DNA from: Coriaria nepalensis
Lineage: Eukaryota; Streptophyta; Magnoliopsida; Cucurbitales; Coriariaceae
Reading direction: 5' to 3'
Assembly (NCBI GenBank): GCA_027186245.1
Contig: CP114481.1
Span: 33,945,501-34,009,500, forward strand
Length of the DNA: 64,000 nt
Shown in pieces: positions 23,062 to 37,237 of this stretch (position 1 is its first letter; each line of letters opens with the position of its first letter). The position numbers and the translations under genes are program-made. Under the pieces are notes generated by a model. The model did no database searches. It saw only the letters and a program-made list of their open reading frames with translations, and was not told the DNA's origin.

Positions 23062-26000
23062 AGTGTGCATTCGTTTAACTTAAAATCATTTCAATGAGTC
23101 ATTTCAAGTCAATGACTTATTTCAAAGCAAGTTGAACGAATTCTATTTTTAAACTACAAACACAAGTTTTGTGCATAACTTGCAAATGATCAATGCAAGG
23201 AAAGTGTGCATTCGTTTAACTTAAAATCATTTCAATGAGTCATTTGAAGTCAATAAGTTATTTCTAACCAAGTCGAACGAATTCAATTTTTGCACTGCAA
23301 ACACAAGTTTTGTGCATAACTTGCAAATGAAAATTGGAAGGAAAGTGTGCATTCGTTTAACCTTAAAATCATTTCAATGAGTCATTTTAAGTCAATAATT
23401 TATTTCAAAGCAAGTCGAACGAATTCTATTTTCGCACTACAAACAGAAGTTTTTTGCATAACTTGCAAATTATCAATGCAAGGAAAGTGTGCATTCGTTT
23501 AACCTTAAAATCATTTCAATGAGTCATTTCAAGTCAATAACTTATTTCAAAGCAAGTCGAACGAATTCAATTTTTGCACTACAAACAGAAGTTTTGTGCA
23601 TAACTTGCAAATGATCAATGCAAGGAAAGTGTGCACTCGTTTAACCTTCAAATCATTTCAATGAGTCATTTCAAGTTAATAACTTATTTCACAGCAAGTC
23701 GAACGAATTCAATTTTTGCAGTACAAACAGAAGTTTTGTGCATAACTTGCAAATGATCAATGCAAGGAAAGTGTGCATTCGTTTAACCTTAAAATCATTT
23801 CAATGAGTCATTTCAAGTCAATAACTTATTTCAAAGCAAGTCGAACGAATTCAATTTTTGCAGTACAAACAGAAGTTTTGTGCATAACTTGCAAATGATC
23901 AATGCAAGGAAAGTGTGCATTCATTTAACTTAAAATCATTTCAATGAGTCATTTCAAGTCAATGACTTATTTCAAAGCAAGTTGAACGAATTCTATTTTT
24001 AAACTATAAACACAAGTTTTGTGCATAACTTGCAAATGATCAATGCAAGGAAAGTGTGCATTCGTTTAACTTAAAATCATTTCAATGAGTCATTTCAAGT
24101 CAATAAGTTATTTCTAACCAAGTCGAAGGAATTCAATTTTTGCACTACAAACACAAGTTTTGTGCATAACTTGCAAATGATCAATGCAAGGAAAGTGTGC
24201 ATTCGTTTAACTTAAAATCATTTCAATGAGTCATTTCAAGTCAATAACTTATTTCAAAGCAAGTCGAACGAATTTTATTTTTGCACTAGAAACAGAAGTT
24301 TTGTGCATAACTTGCAAATGATCAATGCAAGGAAAGTGTGCATTCGTTTAACCTTAAAATCATTTCAATGAGTCATTTCAAGTCAATAACTTATTTCAAA
24401 GCAAGTCGAACGAATTCAATTTTTGCAGTACAAACAGAAGTTTTGTGCATAACTTGCAAATGATCAATGCAAGGAAAGTGTGCATTCGTTTAACCTTAAA
24501 ATCATTTCAATGAGTCATTTCAAGTCAATAACTTATTTCAAAGCAAGTCGAACGAATCCTATTTTTTCACTACAAACAGAAGTTTTTTGCATAACTTGCA
24601 AATGATCAATGCAAGGAAAGTGTGCATTCGTTTAACCTTTAAATCATTTCAATGACTCATTTCAAGTCAATAACTTATTTCAAAGCAAGTCGAACGAATT
24701 CTATTTTTGCAGTACAAACAGAAGTTTTTTGCATAACTTGCAAATGATCAATGCAAGGAAAGTGTGCATTCGTTTAACTTTAAATCATTTCAATGAGTCA
24801 TTTCAAGTCAATGACTTATTTCAAAGTAAGTTGAACAAATTCGATTTTTTCACTACAAACACAAGTTTTGTGCATAACTTGCAAATGATCAATGCAAGGA
24901 AAGTGTGCATTCGTTTAACCTTAAAATCATTTCAATGAGTCATTTCAAGTCAATAAATTATTTCAAAGCAAGTCGAACGAATTCAATTTTTGCAGTACAA
25001 ACAGAAGTTTTGTGCATAACTTGCAAATGATCAATGCAAGGAAAGTGTGCATTCGTTTAACCTTTAAATTATTTCAATGACTCATTTCAAGTCAATAACT
25101 TATTTCAATGCAAGTCGAACGAATTCAATTTTTGCAGTACAAACAGAAGTTTTGTGCATAACTTGCAAATGATCAATGCAAGGAAAGTGTGCATTCGTTT
25201 AACTTAAAATCATTTCAATGAGTCATTTCAAGTCAATGACTTATTTCAAAGCAAGTTGAACGAATTCTATTTTCAAACTATAAACACAAGTTTTGTGCAT
25301 AACTTGCAAATGATCAATGCAAGGAAAGTGTGCATTCGTTTAACTTAAAATCATTTCAATGAGTCATTTCAAGTCAATAAGTTATTTCTAACCAAGTCGA
25401 ACGAATTCAATTTTTGCACTACAAACACAAGTTTTGTGCATAACATGCAAATGATCAATGCAAGGAAAGTGTGCATTCGTTTAACTTAAAATCATTTCAA
25501 TGAGTCATTTCAAGTCAATAATTTATTTCAAAGCAAGTCGAACGAATTTTATTTTTGCACTAGAAACAGAAGTTTTGTGCATAACTTGCGAATGATCAAT
25601 GCAAGGAAAGTGTGCATTCGTTTAACCTTAAAATCATTTCAATGAGTCATTTCAAGTCAATAACTTATTTCAAAGCAAGTCGAACGAATTCAATTTTTGC
25701 ACTACAAACAGAAGTTTTGTGCATAACTTGCAAATGATCAATGCAAGGAAAGTGTGCACTCGTTTAACATTCAAATCATTTCAATGAGTCATTTCAAGTT
25801 AATAACTTATTTCACAGCAAGTCGAACGAATTCAACTTTTGCAGTACAAACAGAAGTTTTGTGCATAACTTGCAAATGATCAATGCAAGGAAAGTGTGCA
25901 TTCGTTTAACTTAAAATCATTTCAATGAGTCATTTCAAGTCAATGACTTATTTCAAAGCAAGTTGAACGAATTCTATTTTTAAACTATAAACACAAGTTT

Positions 26001-29000
26001 TGTGCATAACTTGCAAATGATCAATGCAAGGAAAGTGTGCATTCGTTTAACTTAAAATCATTTCAATGAGTCATTTGAAGTCAATAAGTTATTTCTAACC
26101 AAGTCGAACGAATTCAATTTTTGCACTGCAAATACAAGTTTTGTGCATAACTTGCAAATGAAAATTGGAAGGAAAGTGTGCATTCGTTTAACCTTAAAAT
26201 CATTTCAATGAGTCATTTCAAGTCAATAACTTATTTCAAAGCAAGTCGAACGAATTCAATTTTTGCAGTACAAACAGAAGTTTTGTGCATAACTTGCAAA
26301 TGATCAATGCAAGGAAAGTGTGCATTCGTTTAACTTAAAATCATTTCAATGAGTCATTTCAAGTCAATGACTTATTTCAAAGCAAGTTGAACGAATTCTA
26401 TTTTTAAACTATAAACACAAGTTTTGTGCATAACTTGCAAATGATCAATGCAAGGAAAGTGTGCATTCGTTTAACTTAAAATCATTTCAATGAGTCATTT
26501 GAAGTCAATAAGTTATTTCTAACCAAGTCGAACGAATTCAATTTTTGCACTGCAAACACAAGTTTTGTGCATAACTTGCAAATGAAAATTGGAAGGAAAG
26601 TGTGCATTCGTTTAACCTTAAAATCATTTCAATGAGTCATTTCAAGTCAATAACTTATTTCAAAGCAAGTCGAACGAATTCTATTTTTGCACTACAAACA
26701 GAAGTTTTTTGCATAACTTGCAAATTATCAATGCAAGGAAAGTGTGCATTCGTTTAACCTTAAAATCATTTCAATGAGTCATTTCAAGTCAATAACTTAT
26801 TTCAAAGCAAATCGAACGAATTCAATTTTTGCACTACAAACAGAAGTTTTCTGCATAACTTGCAAATGATCAATGCAAGGAAAGTGTGCACTCGTTTAAC
26901 CTTCAAATCATTTCAATGAGTCATTTCAAGTTAATAACTTATTTCACAGCAAGTCGAACGAATTCAATTTTTGCAGTACAAACAGAAGTTTTGTGCATAA
27001 CTTGCAAATGATCAATGCAAGGAAAGTGTGCATTCGTTTAACCTTAAAATCATTTCAATGAGTCATTTCAAGTCAATAACTTATTTCAAAGCAAGTCGAA
27101 CGAATTCAATTTTTGCAGTACAAACAGAAGTTTTGTGCATAACTTGCAAATGATCAATGCAAGGAAAGTGTGCATTCGTTTAACTTAAAATCATTTCAAT
27201 GAGTCATTTCAAGTCAATGACTTATTTCAAAGCAAGTTGAACGAATTCTATTTTTAAACTATAAACACAAGTTTTGTGCATAACTTGCAAATGATCAATG
27301 CAAGGAAAGTGTGCATTCGTTTAACTTAAAATCATTTCAATGAGTCATTTCAAGTCAATAAGTTATTTCTAACCAAGTCGAACGAATTCAATTTTTGCAC
27401 TACAAACACAAGTTTTGTGCATAACTTGCAAATGATCAATGCAAGGAAAGTGTGCATTCGTTTAACTTAAAATCATTTCAATGAGTCATTTCAAGTCAAT
27501 AACTTATTTCAAAGCAAGTCGAACGAATTTTATTTTTGCACTAGAAACAGAAGTTTTGTGCATAACTTGCAAATGATCAATGCAAGGAAAGTGTGCATTC
27601 GTTTAACCTTAAAATCATTTCAATGAGTCATTTCAAGTCAATAACTTATTTCAAAGCAAGTTGAACGAATTCAATTTTTGCAGTACAAACAGAAGTTTTG
27701 TGCATAACTTGCAAATGATCAATGCAAGGAAAGTGTGCATTCGTTTAACCTTAAAATCATTTCAATGAGTCATTTCAAGTCAATAACTTATTTCAAAGCA
27801 AGTCGAACGAATTCTATTTTTTCACTACAAACAGAAGTTTTTTGCATAACTTGCAAATGATCAATGCAAGGAAAGTGTGCATTCGTTTAACCTTTAAATC
27901 ATTTCAATGACTCATTTCAAGTCAATAACTTATTTCAAAGCAAGTCGAACGAATTCTATTTTTGCAGTACAAACAGAAGTTTTTTGCATAACTTGCAAAT
28001 GATCAATGCAAGGAAAGTGTGCATTCGTTTAACTTTAAATCATTTCAATGAGTCATTTCAAGTCAATGACTTATTTCAAAGTAAGTTGAACAAATTCGAT
28101 TTTTTCACTACAAACACAAGTTTTGTGCATAACTTGCAAATGATCAATGCAAGGAAAGTGTGCATTCGTTTAACCTTAAAATCATTTCAATGAGTCATTT
28201 CAAGTCAATAAATTATTTCAAAGCAAGTCGAACGAATTCAATTTTTGCAGTACAAACAGAAGTTTTGTGCATAACTTGCAAATGATCAATGCAAGGAAAG
28301 TGTGCATTCGTTTAACCTTTAAATCATTTCAATGACTCATTTCAAGTCAATAACTTATTTCAATGCAAGTCGAACGAATTCAATTTTTGCAGTACAAACA
28401 GAAGTTTTGTGCATAACTTGCAAATGATCAATGCAAGGAAAGTGTGCATTCGTTTAACTTAAAATCATTTCAATGAGTCATTTCAAGTCAATGACTTATT
28501 TCAAAGCAAGTTGAACGAATTCTATTTTCAAACTATAAACACAAGTTTTGTGCATAACTTGCAAATGATCAATGCAAGGAAAGTGTGCATTCGTTTAACT
28601 TAAAATCATTTCAATGAGTCATTTCAAGTCAATAAGTTATTTCTAACCAAGTCGAACGAATTCAATTTTTGCACTACAAACACAAGTTTTGTGCATAACT
28701 TGCAAATGATCAATGCAAGGAAAGTGTGCATTCGTTTAACCCTAAAATCATTTCAATGAGTCATTTCAAGTCAATAACTTATTTCAAAGCAAGTCGAACG
28801 AATTCAATTTTTCCAGTACAAACAGAAGTTTTGTGCATAACTTGCAAATGATCAATGCAAGGAAAGTGTGCATTCGTTTAACCTTTAAATCATTTCAATG
28901 ACACATTTCAAGTCAATAACTTATTTCAGTGCAAGTCGAACGAATTCAATTTTTGCAATACAAACAGAAGTTTTGTGCATAACTTCCAAATGATCATTGC

Positions 29001-29217
29001 AAGGAAAGTGTGCATTCGTTTAACCTTAAGATCATTTCAAGTCAATAACTTATTTCGAAGCAGGTCGAACGAATTTTATTTTTGCACTAGAAACAGAAGT
29101 TTTGTGCATAACTTGCAAATGATCAATGCAAGGAAAGTGTGCATTCGTTTAACCTTAAAATCATTTCAATGAGTCATTTCAAGTCAATAACTTATTTCAA
29201 AGCAAGTCGAACGAATT
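23062..29217. repeat. 44-mer tandem duplication with 6,216-bp offset, copy 2
   Basis: Second copy, directly following copy 1. Differences seen are few: AAACTACAAAC versus AAACTATAAAC at the left edge, GGAATG versus GGAAAG near 17,266/23,482, AACATGC near 25,443 for AACTTGC, and AAATACAAG near 26,132 for AAACACAAG. Such high similarity over 6 kb of satellite implies a recent event, or an assembly duplication. Confidence 0.9.
27545..29166. repeat. 11-mer duplication (1,546-bp offset), copy 1
   Basis: The order from the GAATTCAATTTTTGCAGTAC unit near 27,665 to the 13-bp-deleted unit at 29,036 and the unit after it recurs 1,546 bp on. It overlaps the end of the 44-mer copy 2, so this event followed or used that junction. 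A single change, CAATAACTT to CAATCACTT at about 29,331, marks the second copy. Confidence 0.8.
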
Positions 29218-30712
29218 CAATTTTTGCAGTACAAACAGAAGTTTTGTGCATAACTTGCAAATGATCAATGCAAGGAAAGTGTGCATTCGTTTAACCTTAA
29301 AATCATTTCAATGAGTCATTTCAAGTCAATCACTTATTTCAAAGCAAGTCGAACGAATTCTATTTTTTCACTACAAACAGAAGTTTTTTGCATAACTTGC
29401 AAATGATCAATGCAAGGAAAGTGTGCATTCGTTTAACCTTTAAATCATTTCAATGACTCATTTCAAGTCAATAACTTATTTCAAAGCAAGTCGAACGAAT
29501 TCTATTTTTGCAGTACAAACAGAAGTTTTTTGCATAACTTGCAAATGATCAATGCAAGGAAAGTGTGCATTCGTTTAACTTAAAATCATTTCAATGAGTC
29601 ATTTCAAGTCAATGACTTATTTCAAAGTAAGTTGAACAAATTCGATTTTTTCACTACAAACACAAGTTTTGTGCATAACTTGCAAATGATCAATGCAAGG
29701 AAAGTGTGCATTCGTTTAACCTTAAAATCATTTCAATGAGTCATTTCAAGTCAATAAATTATTTCAAAGCAAGTCGAACGAATTCAATTTTTGCAGTACA
29801 AACAGAAGTTTTGTGCATAACTTGCAAATGATCAATGCAAGGAAAGTGTGCATTCGTTTAACCTTTAAATCATTTCAATGACTCATTTCAAGTCAATAAC
29901 TTATTTCAATGCAAGTCGAACGAATTCAATTTTTGCAGTACAAACAGAAGTTTTGTGCATAACTTGCAAATGATCAATGCAAGGAAAGTGTGCATTCGTT
30001 TAACTTAAAATCATTTCAATGAGTCATTTCAAGTCAATGACTTATTTCAAAGCAAGTTGAACGAATTCTATTTTCAAACTATAAACACAAGTTTTGTGCA
30101 TAACTTGCAAATGATCAATGCAAGGAAAGTGTGCATTCGTTTAACTTAAAATCATTTCAATGAGTCATTTCAAGTCAATAAGTTATTTCTAACCAAGTCG
30201 AACGAATTCAATTTTTGCACTACAAACACAAGTTTTGTGCATAACTTGCAAATGATCAATGCTAGGAAAGTGTGCATTCGTTTAACCCTAAAATCATTTC
30301 AATGAGTCATTTCAAGTCAATAACTTATTTCAAAGCAAGTCGAACGAATTCAATTTTTCCAGTACAAACAGAAGTTTTGTGCATAACTTGCAAATGATCA
30401 ATGCAAGGAAAGTGTGCATTCGTTTAACCTTTAAATCATTTCAATGACACATTTCAAGTCAATAACTTATTTCAGTGCAAGTCGAACGAATTCAATTTTT
30501 GCAATACAAACAGAAGTTTTGTGCATAACTTCCAAATGATCATTGCAAGGAAAGTGTGCATTCGTTTAACCTTAAGATCATTTCAAGTCAATAACTTATT
30601 TCGAAGCAGGTCGAACGAATTTTATTTTTGCACTACAAACAGAAGTTTTGTGCATAACTTGCAAATGATCAATGCAAGGAAAGTGTGCATTCGTTTAACC
30701 TTAAAATCATTT
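29167..30712. repeat. 11-mer duplication (1,546-bp offset), copy 2
   Basis: Second tandem member. Private marks are CAATCACTT near 29,331, GATCAATGCTAGG near 30,262 and GCACTACAAAC (instead of GCACTAGAAAC) near 30,640. It ends near 30,725, where GAGTCATTTGAAG replaces GAGTCATTTCAAG. Confidence 0.8.
29327..30088. repeat. Source of a transposed satellite block (3,106-bp offset)
   Basis: The run starting with CAATCACTT and including the AAGTAAGTTGAACAAATTCG unit is also found at 32,433-33,194 in the same order. The CAATCACTT mark, present in only these two places, shows direct descent. The downstream copy is flanked by different units on both sides. Confidence 0.78.
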
Positions 30713-33700
30713 CAATGAGTCATTTGAAGTCAATAACTTATTTCAAAGCCAGTTGAACGAATTCTATTTTTTCACTACAAACAGAAGTTTTTTGCATAAC
30801 TTGCAAATGATCAATGCAAGGAAAGTTTGCATTCGTTTAACCTTAAAATCATTTCAATGAGTCATTTCAAGTCAATAACTTATTTCAAAGCAAGTCGAAC
30901 GAATTCCATTTTTTCACTACAGACAGAAGTTTTTTGCATAACTTGCAAATGATTTATGCAAGGAAAGTGTGCATTCGTTTAACTTAAAATCATTTCAATG
31001 AGTCATTTCAAGTCAATGACTTATTTCAAAGCAAGTCGAACGAATTCAATTTTTGCACTACAAACACAAGTTTTGTGCATAACATCCAAATGATCATTGC
31101 AAGGAAAGTGTGCATTCGTTTAACCTTAAAATCATTTCAATGAGTCATTTCAAGTCAATAAGTTATTTCTAACCAAGTCGAACGAATTCAATTTTTGCAC
31201 TACAAACACAAGTTTTGTGCATAACTTGCAAATGATAAATGCAAGCAAAGTGTGCATTCGTTTAACTTAAAATCATTTCAATGAGTCATTTCAAGTCAAT
31301 AAGTTATTTCTAACCAAGTCGAACGAATTCAATTTTTGCACCACAAACACAAATATTGTGCTTAACTTGCAAATGATCAATGCAAGGAAAGTGTGCATTC
31401 GTTTAACCTTAAAATCATTTCAATGAGTCATTTTAAGTCAATAAGTTATTTCTAACCAAGTCGAACGAATTCAATTTTTGCACTACAAACACAACTTTTG
31501 TGCATAACTTGCAAGTGATCAATGCAAGGAAAGTGTGCATTCGTTTAACCTTAAAATCATTTCAATGAGTCATTTCAAGTCAATGACTTATTTCAAAGCA
31601 AGTCGAACGAATTCAATTTTTGCACTACAAACACAAGTTTTGGGCATAACTTGCAAATGATCAATGCAAGGAAAGTGTGCATTCGTTTAACCTTAAAATC
31701 ATTTCAATGAGTCATTTCAAGTCAATAACTTATTACAAAGCAAGTCGAACGAATTCAATTTTTGCACTACAAACACAAGTTTTGTGCATAACATCCAAAT
31801 GATCATTGCAAGGAAAGTGTGCATTCGTTTAACCTTAAAATCATTTCAATGAGTCATTTCAAGTCAATAACTTATTTCAAAGCAAGTCGAACGAATTTTA
31901 TTTTTGCACTACAAACAGAAGTTTTGTGCATAACTTGCAAATGATCAATGCAAGGAAAGTGTGCATTCGTTTAACCTTAAAATCATTTCAATGAGTCATT
32001 TCAAGTCAATAAGTTATTTCTAACCAAGTCGAACGAATTCAATTTTTGCACTACAAACACAACTTTTGTGCATAACTTGCAAGTGATCAATGCAAGGAAA
32101 GTGTGCATTCGTTTAACCTTAAAATCATTTCAATGAGTCATTTCAAGTCAATGACTTATTTCAAAGCAAGTCGAACGAATTCAATTTTTGCACTACAAAC
32201 ACAAGTTTTGTGCATAACTTGCAAATGATCAATGCAAGGAAAGTGTGCATTCGTTTAACCTTAAAATCATTTCAATGAGTCATTTCAAGTCAATAACTTA
32301 TTACAAAGCAAGTCGAACGAATTCAATTTTTGCACTACAAACACAAGTTTTGTGCATAACATCCAAATGATCAATGCAAGGAAAGTGTGCATTCGTTTAA
32401 CCTTAAAATCATTTCAATGAGTCATTTCAAGTCAATCACTTATTTCAAAGCAAGTCGAACGAATTCTATTTTTTCACTACAAACAGAAGTTTTTTGCATA
32501 ACTTGCAAATGATCAATGCAAGGAAAGTGTGCATTCGTTTAACCTTTAAATCATTTCAATGACTCATTTCAAGTCAATAACTTATTTCAAAGCAAGTCGA
32601 ACGAATTCTATTTTTGCAGTACAAACAGAAGTTTTTTGCATAACTTGCAAATGATCAATGCAAGGAAAGTGTGCATTCGTTTAACTTAAAATCATTTCAA
32701 TGAGTCATTTCAAGTCAATGACTTATTTCAAAGTAAGTTGAACAAATTCGATTTTTTCACTACAAACACAAGTTTTGTGCATAACTTGCAAATGATCAAT
32801 GCAAGGAAAGTGTGCATTCGTTTAACCTTAAAATCATTTCAATGAGTCATTTCAAGTCAATAAATTATTTCAAAGCAAGTCGAACGAATTCAATTTTTGC
32901 AGTACAAACAGAAGTTTTGTGCATAACTTGCAAATGATCAATGCAAGGAAAGTGTGCATTCGTTTAACCTTTAAATCATTTCAATGACTCATTTCAAGTC
33001 AATAACTTATTTCAATGCAAGTCGAACGAATTCAATTTTTGCAGTACAAACAGAAGTTTTGTGCATAACTTGCAAATGATCAATGCAAGGAAAGTGTGCA
33101 TTCGTTTAACTTAAAATCATTTCAATGAGTCATTTCAAGTCAATGACTTATTTCAAAGCAAGTTGAACGAATTCTATTTTCAAACTATAAACACAACTTT
33201 TGTGCATAACTTGCAAGTGATCAATGCAAGGAAAGTGTGCATTCGTTTAACCTTAAAATCATTTCAATGAGTCATTTCAAGTCAATAAGTTATTTCTAAC
33301 CAAGTCGAACGAATTCAATTTTTGCACTACAAACACAAGTTTTGTGCATAACTTGCAAGTGATCAATGCAAGGAAAGTGTGCATTCGTTTAACCTTAAAA
33401 TCATTTCAATGAGTCATTTCAAGTCAATGACTTATTTCAAAGCACGTCGAACGAATTCAATTTTTGCACTACAAACACAAGTTTTGTGCATAACTTGCAA
33501 ATGATCAATGCAAGGAAAGTGTGCATTCGTTTAACCTTAAAATCATTTCAATGAGTCATTTCAAGTCAATAACTTATTTCAAAGCAAGTCGAACGAATTC
33601 AATTTTTGCACTACAAACACAAGTTTTGTGCATAACTTCCAAATGATCATTGCAAGGAAAGTGTGCATTCGTTTAACCTTAAAATCATTTCAATGAGTCA

Positions 33701-34400
33701 TTTCAAGTCAATAACTTATTTCAAAGCAAGTCGAAGGAATTTTATTTTTGCACTACAAACAGAAGTTTTGTGCATAACTTGCAAATGATCAATGCAAGGA
33801 AAGTGTGGATTCGTTTAACCTTAAAATCATTTCAATGAGTCATTTCAAGTCAATAAGTTATTTCTAACCAAGTCGAACGAATTCGATTTTTGCACTATAA
33901 ACACAACTTTTGTGCATAACTTGCAAGTGATCAATGCAAGGAAAGTGTGCATTCGTTTAACCTTAAAATCATTTCAATGAGTCATTTCAAGTCAATAACT
34001 TATTTGAAAGCACGTCGAACGAATTCAATTTTTGCACTACAAACACAAGTTTTGTGCATAACTTGCAAATGATCAATGCAAGGAAAGTGTGCATTCGTTT
34101 AACCTTAAAATCATTTCAATGAGTCATTTCAAGTCAATAACTTATTTCAAAGCAAGTCGAACGAATTCAATTTTTGCACTACAAACACAAATTTTGTGCA
34201 TAACTTCCAAATGATCATTGCAAGGAAAGTGTGCATTCGTTTAACCTTAAAATCATTTCAATGAGTCATTTCAAGTCAATAACTTATTTCGAAGCAGGTC
34301 GAACGAATTTTATTCTTGCACTACAAACAGAAATTTTGTGCATAACTTGCAAATGATCAATGCAAGGAAAGTGTGCATTCGTTTAACCTTAAAATCATTT
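30713..34400. repeat. Satellite zone 7: mixed with 568-bp duplication and transposed block
   Basis: Holds a four-unit tandem duplication with exactly 568-bp offset: CACAACTTTTG at about 31,490 and 32,058, TTATTACAAAG at about 31,733 and 32,301. This is followed by the block copied from 29.33-30.09 kb at 32.43-33.19 kb. Its right edge falls inside a monomer, where AAACTATAAACACAA continues as CTTTTG instead of GTTTTG near 33,196. Units with AAAGCACGTCG first appear here (about 33,443). Confidence 0.8.
32433..33194. repeat. Transposed satellite block, copy of 29.33-30.09 kb
   Basis: About 760 bp matching 29,327-30,088 at a 3,106-bp offset, with a junction at the same monomer phase on both sides. 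In-register insertion of several units is expected from gene conversion or double exchange, not from a transposon; no target-site duplication or terminal repeat is visible. Confidence 0.78.
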
Positions 34401-37230
34401 CAATGAGTCATTTCAATTCAATAAGTTATTTCAAAGCAAGTCGAACGAATTCAATTTTTTGCAGTACAAACAGAAGTTTTGTGCATAACTTGCAAATGAT
34501 CAATGCAAGGAAAGTGTGCATTCGTTTAACCTTAAAATCATTTCAATGAGTCATTTCAAGTCAATAACTTATTTCAAAGCAAGTCGAACGAATTCTATTT
34601 TTTCACTACAAACAGAAGTTTTGTGCATAACTTGCAAATGATCAATGCAAGGAAAGTGTGCATTCGTTTAACCTTAAAATCATTTCAATGAGTCATTTCA
34701 AGTCAATAACTTATTTCAAAGCAAGTCGAACGAATTCTATTTTTTCACTACATACAGAAGTTTTTTGCATAACTTGCAAATGATTTATGCAAGGAAAGTG
34801 TGCATTCGTTTAACTTAAAATCATTTCAATGAGTCATTTCAAGTCAATGACTTATTTCAAAGCAAGTTGAACGAATTCTATTTTTAAACTACAAACACAA
34901 GTTTTGTGCATAACTTGCAAATGATCAATGCAAGGAAAGTGTGCATTCGTTTAACTTAAAATCATTTCAATGAGTCATTTCAAGTCAATAAGTTATTTCT
35001 AACCAAGTCGAACGAATTCAATTTTTGCACTACAAACACAAGTTTTGTGCATAACTTGCAAATGATGAATGCAAGGAAAGTGTGCATTCGTTAAACCTTA
35101 AAATCATTTCAATGAGTCATTTCAAGTCAATAAGTTATTTCTAACCAAGTCGAACGAATTCAATTTTTGCACTACAAACACAAGTTTTGTGCATAACTTG
35201 CAAGTGATCAATGCAAGGAAAGTGTGCATTCGTTTAACCTTAAAATCATTTCAATGAGTCATTTCAAGTCAATGACTTATTTCAAAGCACGTCGAACAAA
35301 TTCAATTTTTGCACTACAAACACAAGTCTTGTGCATAACTTGCAAATGATCAATGCAAGGAAAGTGTGCATTCGTTTAACCTTAAAATCATTTCAATGAG
35401 TCATTTCAAGTCAATAACTTATTTCAAAGCAAGTCGAACGAATTCAATTTTTGCACTACAAACACAAGTTTTGTGCATAACTTCCAAATGATCATTGCAA
35501 GGAAAGTGTGCATTCGTTTAACCTTAAAATCATTTCAATGAGTCATTTCAAGTCAATAACTTATTTCAAAGCAAGTCGAATGAATTCTATTTTTTCACTA
35601 CATACAGAAGTTTTTTTGCATAACTTGCAAATGATTTATGCAAGGAAAGTGTGCATTCGTTTAACTTAAAATCATTTCAATGAGTCATTTCAAGTCAATG
35701 ACTTATTTCAAAGCAAGTTGAACGAATTCTATTTTTAAACTACAAACACAAGTTTTGTGCATAACTTGCAAATGATCAATGCAAGGAAAGTGTGCATTCG
35801 TTTAACTTAAAATCATTTCAATGAGTCATTTCAAGTCAATAAGTTATTTCTAACCAAGTCGAACGAATTCAATTTTTGCACTACAAACACAAGTTTTGTG
35901 CATAACTTGCAAATGATGAATGCAAGGAAAGTGTGCATTCGTTAAACCTTAAAATCATTTCAATGAGTCATTTCAAGTCAATAAGTTATTTCTAACCAAG
36001 TCGAACGAATTCAATTTTTGCACTACAAACACAAGTTTTGTGCATAACTTGCAAGTGATCAATGCAAGGAAAGTGTGCATTCGTTTAACCTTAAAATCAT
36101 TTCAATGAGTCATTTCAAGTCAATGACTTATTTCAAAGCACGTCGAACGAATTCAATTTTTGCACTACAAACACAAGTTTTGTGCATAACTTGCAAATGA
36201 TCAATGCAAGGAAAGTGTGCATTCGTTTAACCTTAAAATCATTTCAATGAGTCATTTCAAGTCAATAACTTATTTCAAAGAAAGTCGAACGAATTCAATT
36301 TTTGCACTACAAACACAAGTTTTGTGCATAACTTCCAAATGATCATTGCAAGGAAAGTGTGCATTCGTTTAACCTTAAAATCACTTCAATGAGTCATTTC
36401 AAGTCAATAACTTATTTCAAAGCAAGTCGAACGAATTTTATTTTTGCACTACAAACAGAAGTTTTGTGCATAACTTGCAAATGATCAATGTAAGGAAAGT
36501 GTGCATTCGTTTAACCTTAAAATCATTTCAATGAGTCATTTCAAGTCAATAACTTATTTCAAAGCAAGTCGAACGAATTCAATTTTTGCAGTACAAACAG
36601 AAGTTCTGTGCATAACTTGCAAATGATCAATGCAAGGAAAGTGTGCATTCGTTTAACCTTAAAATCATTTCAATGAGTCATTTCAAGTCAATAACTTAAT
36701 TCAAAGCAAGTCGAACGAATTCAATTTTTGCACTACAAACACAAGTTTTGTGCATAACTTCCAAATGATCATTGCAAGGAAAGTGTGCATTCGTTTAACC
36801 TTAAAATCATTTCAATGAGTCATTTCAAGTCAATAACTTATTTCGAAGCAGGTCGAACGAATTTTATTTTTGCACTACAAACAGAAATTTTGTGCATAAC
36901 TTGCAAATGATCAATGCAAGGAAAGTGTGCATTCGTTTAACCTTAAAATCATTTCAATGAGTCATTTCAAGTCAATAAGTTATTTCAAAGCAAGTCGAAC
37001 GAATTCAATTTTTGCAGTACAAACAGAAGTTTTGTGCATAACTTGCAAATGATCAATGCAAGGAAAGTGTGCATTCGTTTAACCTTAAAATCATTTCAAT
37101 GAGTCATTTCAAGTCAATAAGTTATTTCAAAGCAAGTCGAACGAATTCTATTTTTGCAGTACAAACAGAAGTTTTGTGCATAACTTGCAAATGATCAATG
37201 CAAGGAAAGTGTGCATTCGTTTAACCTTAA
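34400..37230. repeat. Satellite zone 8: 6-mer duplication (851 bp) and variants
   Basis: A six-unit block is doubled at 851 bp: CGTTAAACCTT at about 35,090 and 35,941, CATACAGAAG at about 34,751 and 35,602. The second copy has one extra T (TTTTTTT) near 35,612. Units with TTCGAAGCAGG and CAGAAATTTTG (34,289, 36,843) begin to recur here and continue to 46.7 kb. A 143-bp unit with an extra T (TTTTTTGCAG) lies near 34,455. Confidence 0.8.
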
Positions 37231-37237
37231 AATCATT

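Noticed and set aside
32433..33194. Mobile element insertion
   Set aside because: The inserted sequence is satellite only, in phase, and has no terminal repeats, target-site duplication or coding capacity. Unequal exchange or conversion explains it.
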